DNA from: Eubacteriales bacterium
GTDB lineage: Bacteria > Bacillota > Clostridia > Christensenellales > UMGS416
Assembly: GCA_028709505.1 (NCBI GenBank)
Contig: JAQVWW010000117.1
Coordinates: 1 to 5,368 of the forward strand
Direction: 5' to 3'
DNA: 5,368 nt
The position numbers and the translations under genes were made by a program. Positions 5,251 through 5,368 of this stretch are shown piece after piece; positions within the stretch are counted from its first letter, which is position 1, and every line of letters begins with the position of its first letter. Under the pieces are notes generated by a model, which did no database searches, was not told where the DNA came from, and saw nothing but the letters and a program-made list of their open reading frames with translations.

Positions 5251-5279
5251 TTGTGGCTGGCCTCCAAACTCGGTATAAT
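5251..5279 (+). promoter_or_regulatory. Plus-strand promoter of the divergent gene
   Basis: A perfect -10 TATAAT (5274-5279) lies 17 nt from a partial -35 TTGTGG (5251-5256). Transcription would start near 5286, leaving a leader of about 46 nt before the proposed TTG start. Confidence 0.6.
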
Positions 5280-5331
5280 TTTACTATCATCCGCAAGCTT
5301 ACACCATTATGACGTTGGGGAGGGACGTGCC

Positions 5332-5368
5332 TTGCCGAAAAACAAGCCGACAGCCGCCGCCCCTATCG
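5332..5368 (+). CDS. Start of a divergent gene of unknown function (partial)
   Basis: Twelve codons are visible, reading MPKNKPTAAAPI from a TTG start at 5332, and the frame runs off the right edge. TTG is chosen because GGAGG (5319-5323) lies eight bases upstream, a good spacing. A GTG at 5327 in another frame is too close to that site. An ATG at 5309 in that same alternative frame has no ribosome site before it. Nothing can be said about the fold from so few residues. Its divergent placement across a palindrome from an exporter promoter is the usual arrangement for a local transcriptional regulator (TetR or MarR type), but this is inferred from position only. Confidence 0.45.
   Translation, partial: MPKNKPTAAAPI

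Noticed and set aside
1..5368. CRISPR array, tRNA, rRNA, transposase or phage genes
   Set aside because: I saw no regularly spaced repeats, no tRNA-like cloverleaf and no mobile-element proteins on either strand.

Overview
The window looks like chromosomal DNA from a G+C-rich Gram-positive bacterium, most likely a Clostridia-type Firmicute. This rests on the apparently high G+C content (by eye), purine-rich Shine-Dalgarno sequences, sigma-A-type promoters, intrinsic terminators with U-tracts, and an RNA attenuator of the PyrR type, which is known mainly from Firmicutes. I cannot name the species.

Layout. All clear genes lie on the minus strand, in three transcription units; a fourth gene begins on the plus strand at the right edge. 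(1) Bases 1-701 hold the N-terminal half of an NCS2 nucleobase permease, best read as a uracil permease (pyrP/uraA type). Its promoter (950-977) and a leader of about 240 nt lie upstream. The leader shows a PyrR-like binding hairpin with a CNGNGA hexaloop, an antiterminator and a terminator that share one strand. (2) Bases 1288-3031 hold a compact three-gene unit: a promoter with extended -10, a MazG-like nucleotide pyrophosphohydrolase, a class I SAM-dependent methyltransferase and a GNAT acetyltransferase. (3) Bases 3177-5168 hold a single ABC half-exporter of 578 residues with a strong terminator after it. Before it come a consensus -35, a -10 one base off consensus, a putative 17-codon leader ORF and a second strong terminator placed between leader ORF and transporter gene. 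(4) A plus-strand promoter (5251-5279) and a probable TTG start at 5332 begin a divergent gene that runs out of the window. A perfect 9+9 bp palindrome sits between the divergent promoters.

How the parts work together. The permease is probably switched off when pyrimidines are plentiful, through PyrR-dependent termination. The ABC exporter looks conditionally expressed at two levels. One is a candidate operator, perhaps bound by the product of the divergent gene. The other is a candidate ribosome-mediated attenuator in which translation of the small leader ORF controls read-through of the terminator, as known for some drug-induced ABC transporters such as bmrCD of Bacillus subtilis. The middle operon pairs a nucleotide-cleaning enzyme with two group-transfer enzymes whose substrates cannot be read from the sequence. 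The most interesting parts of the window are the two leader regions, not the protein families, which are ordinary.
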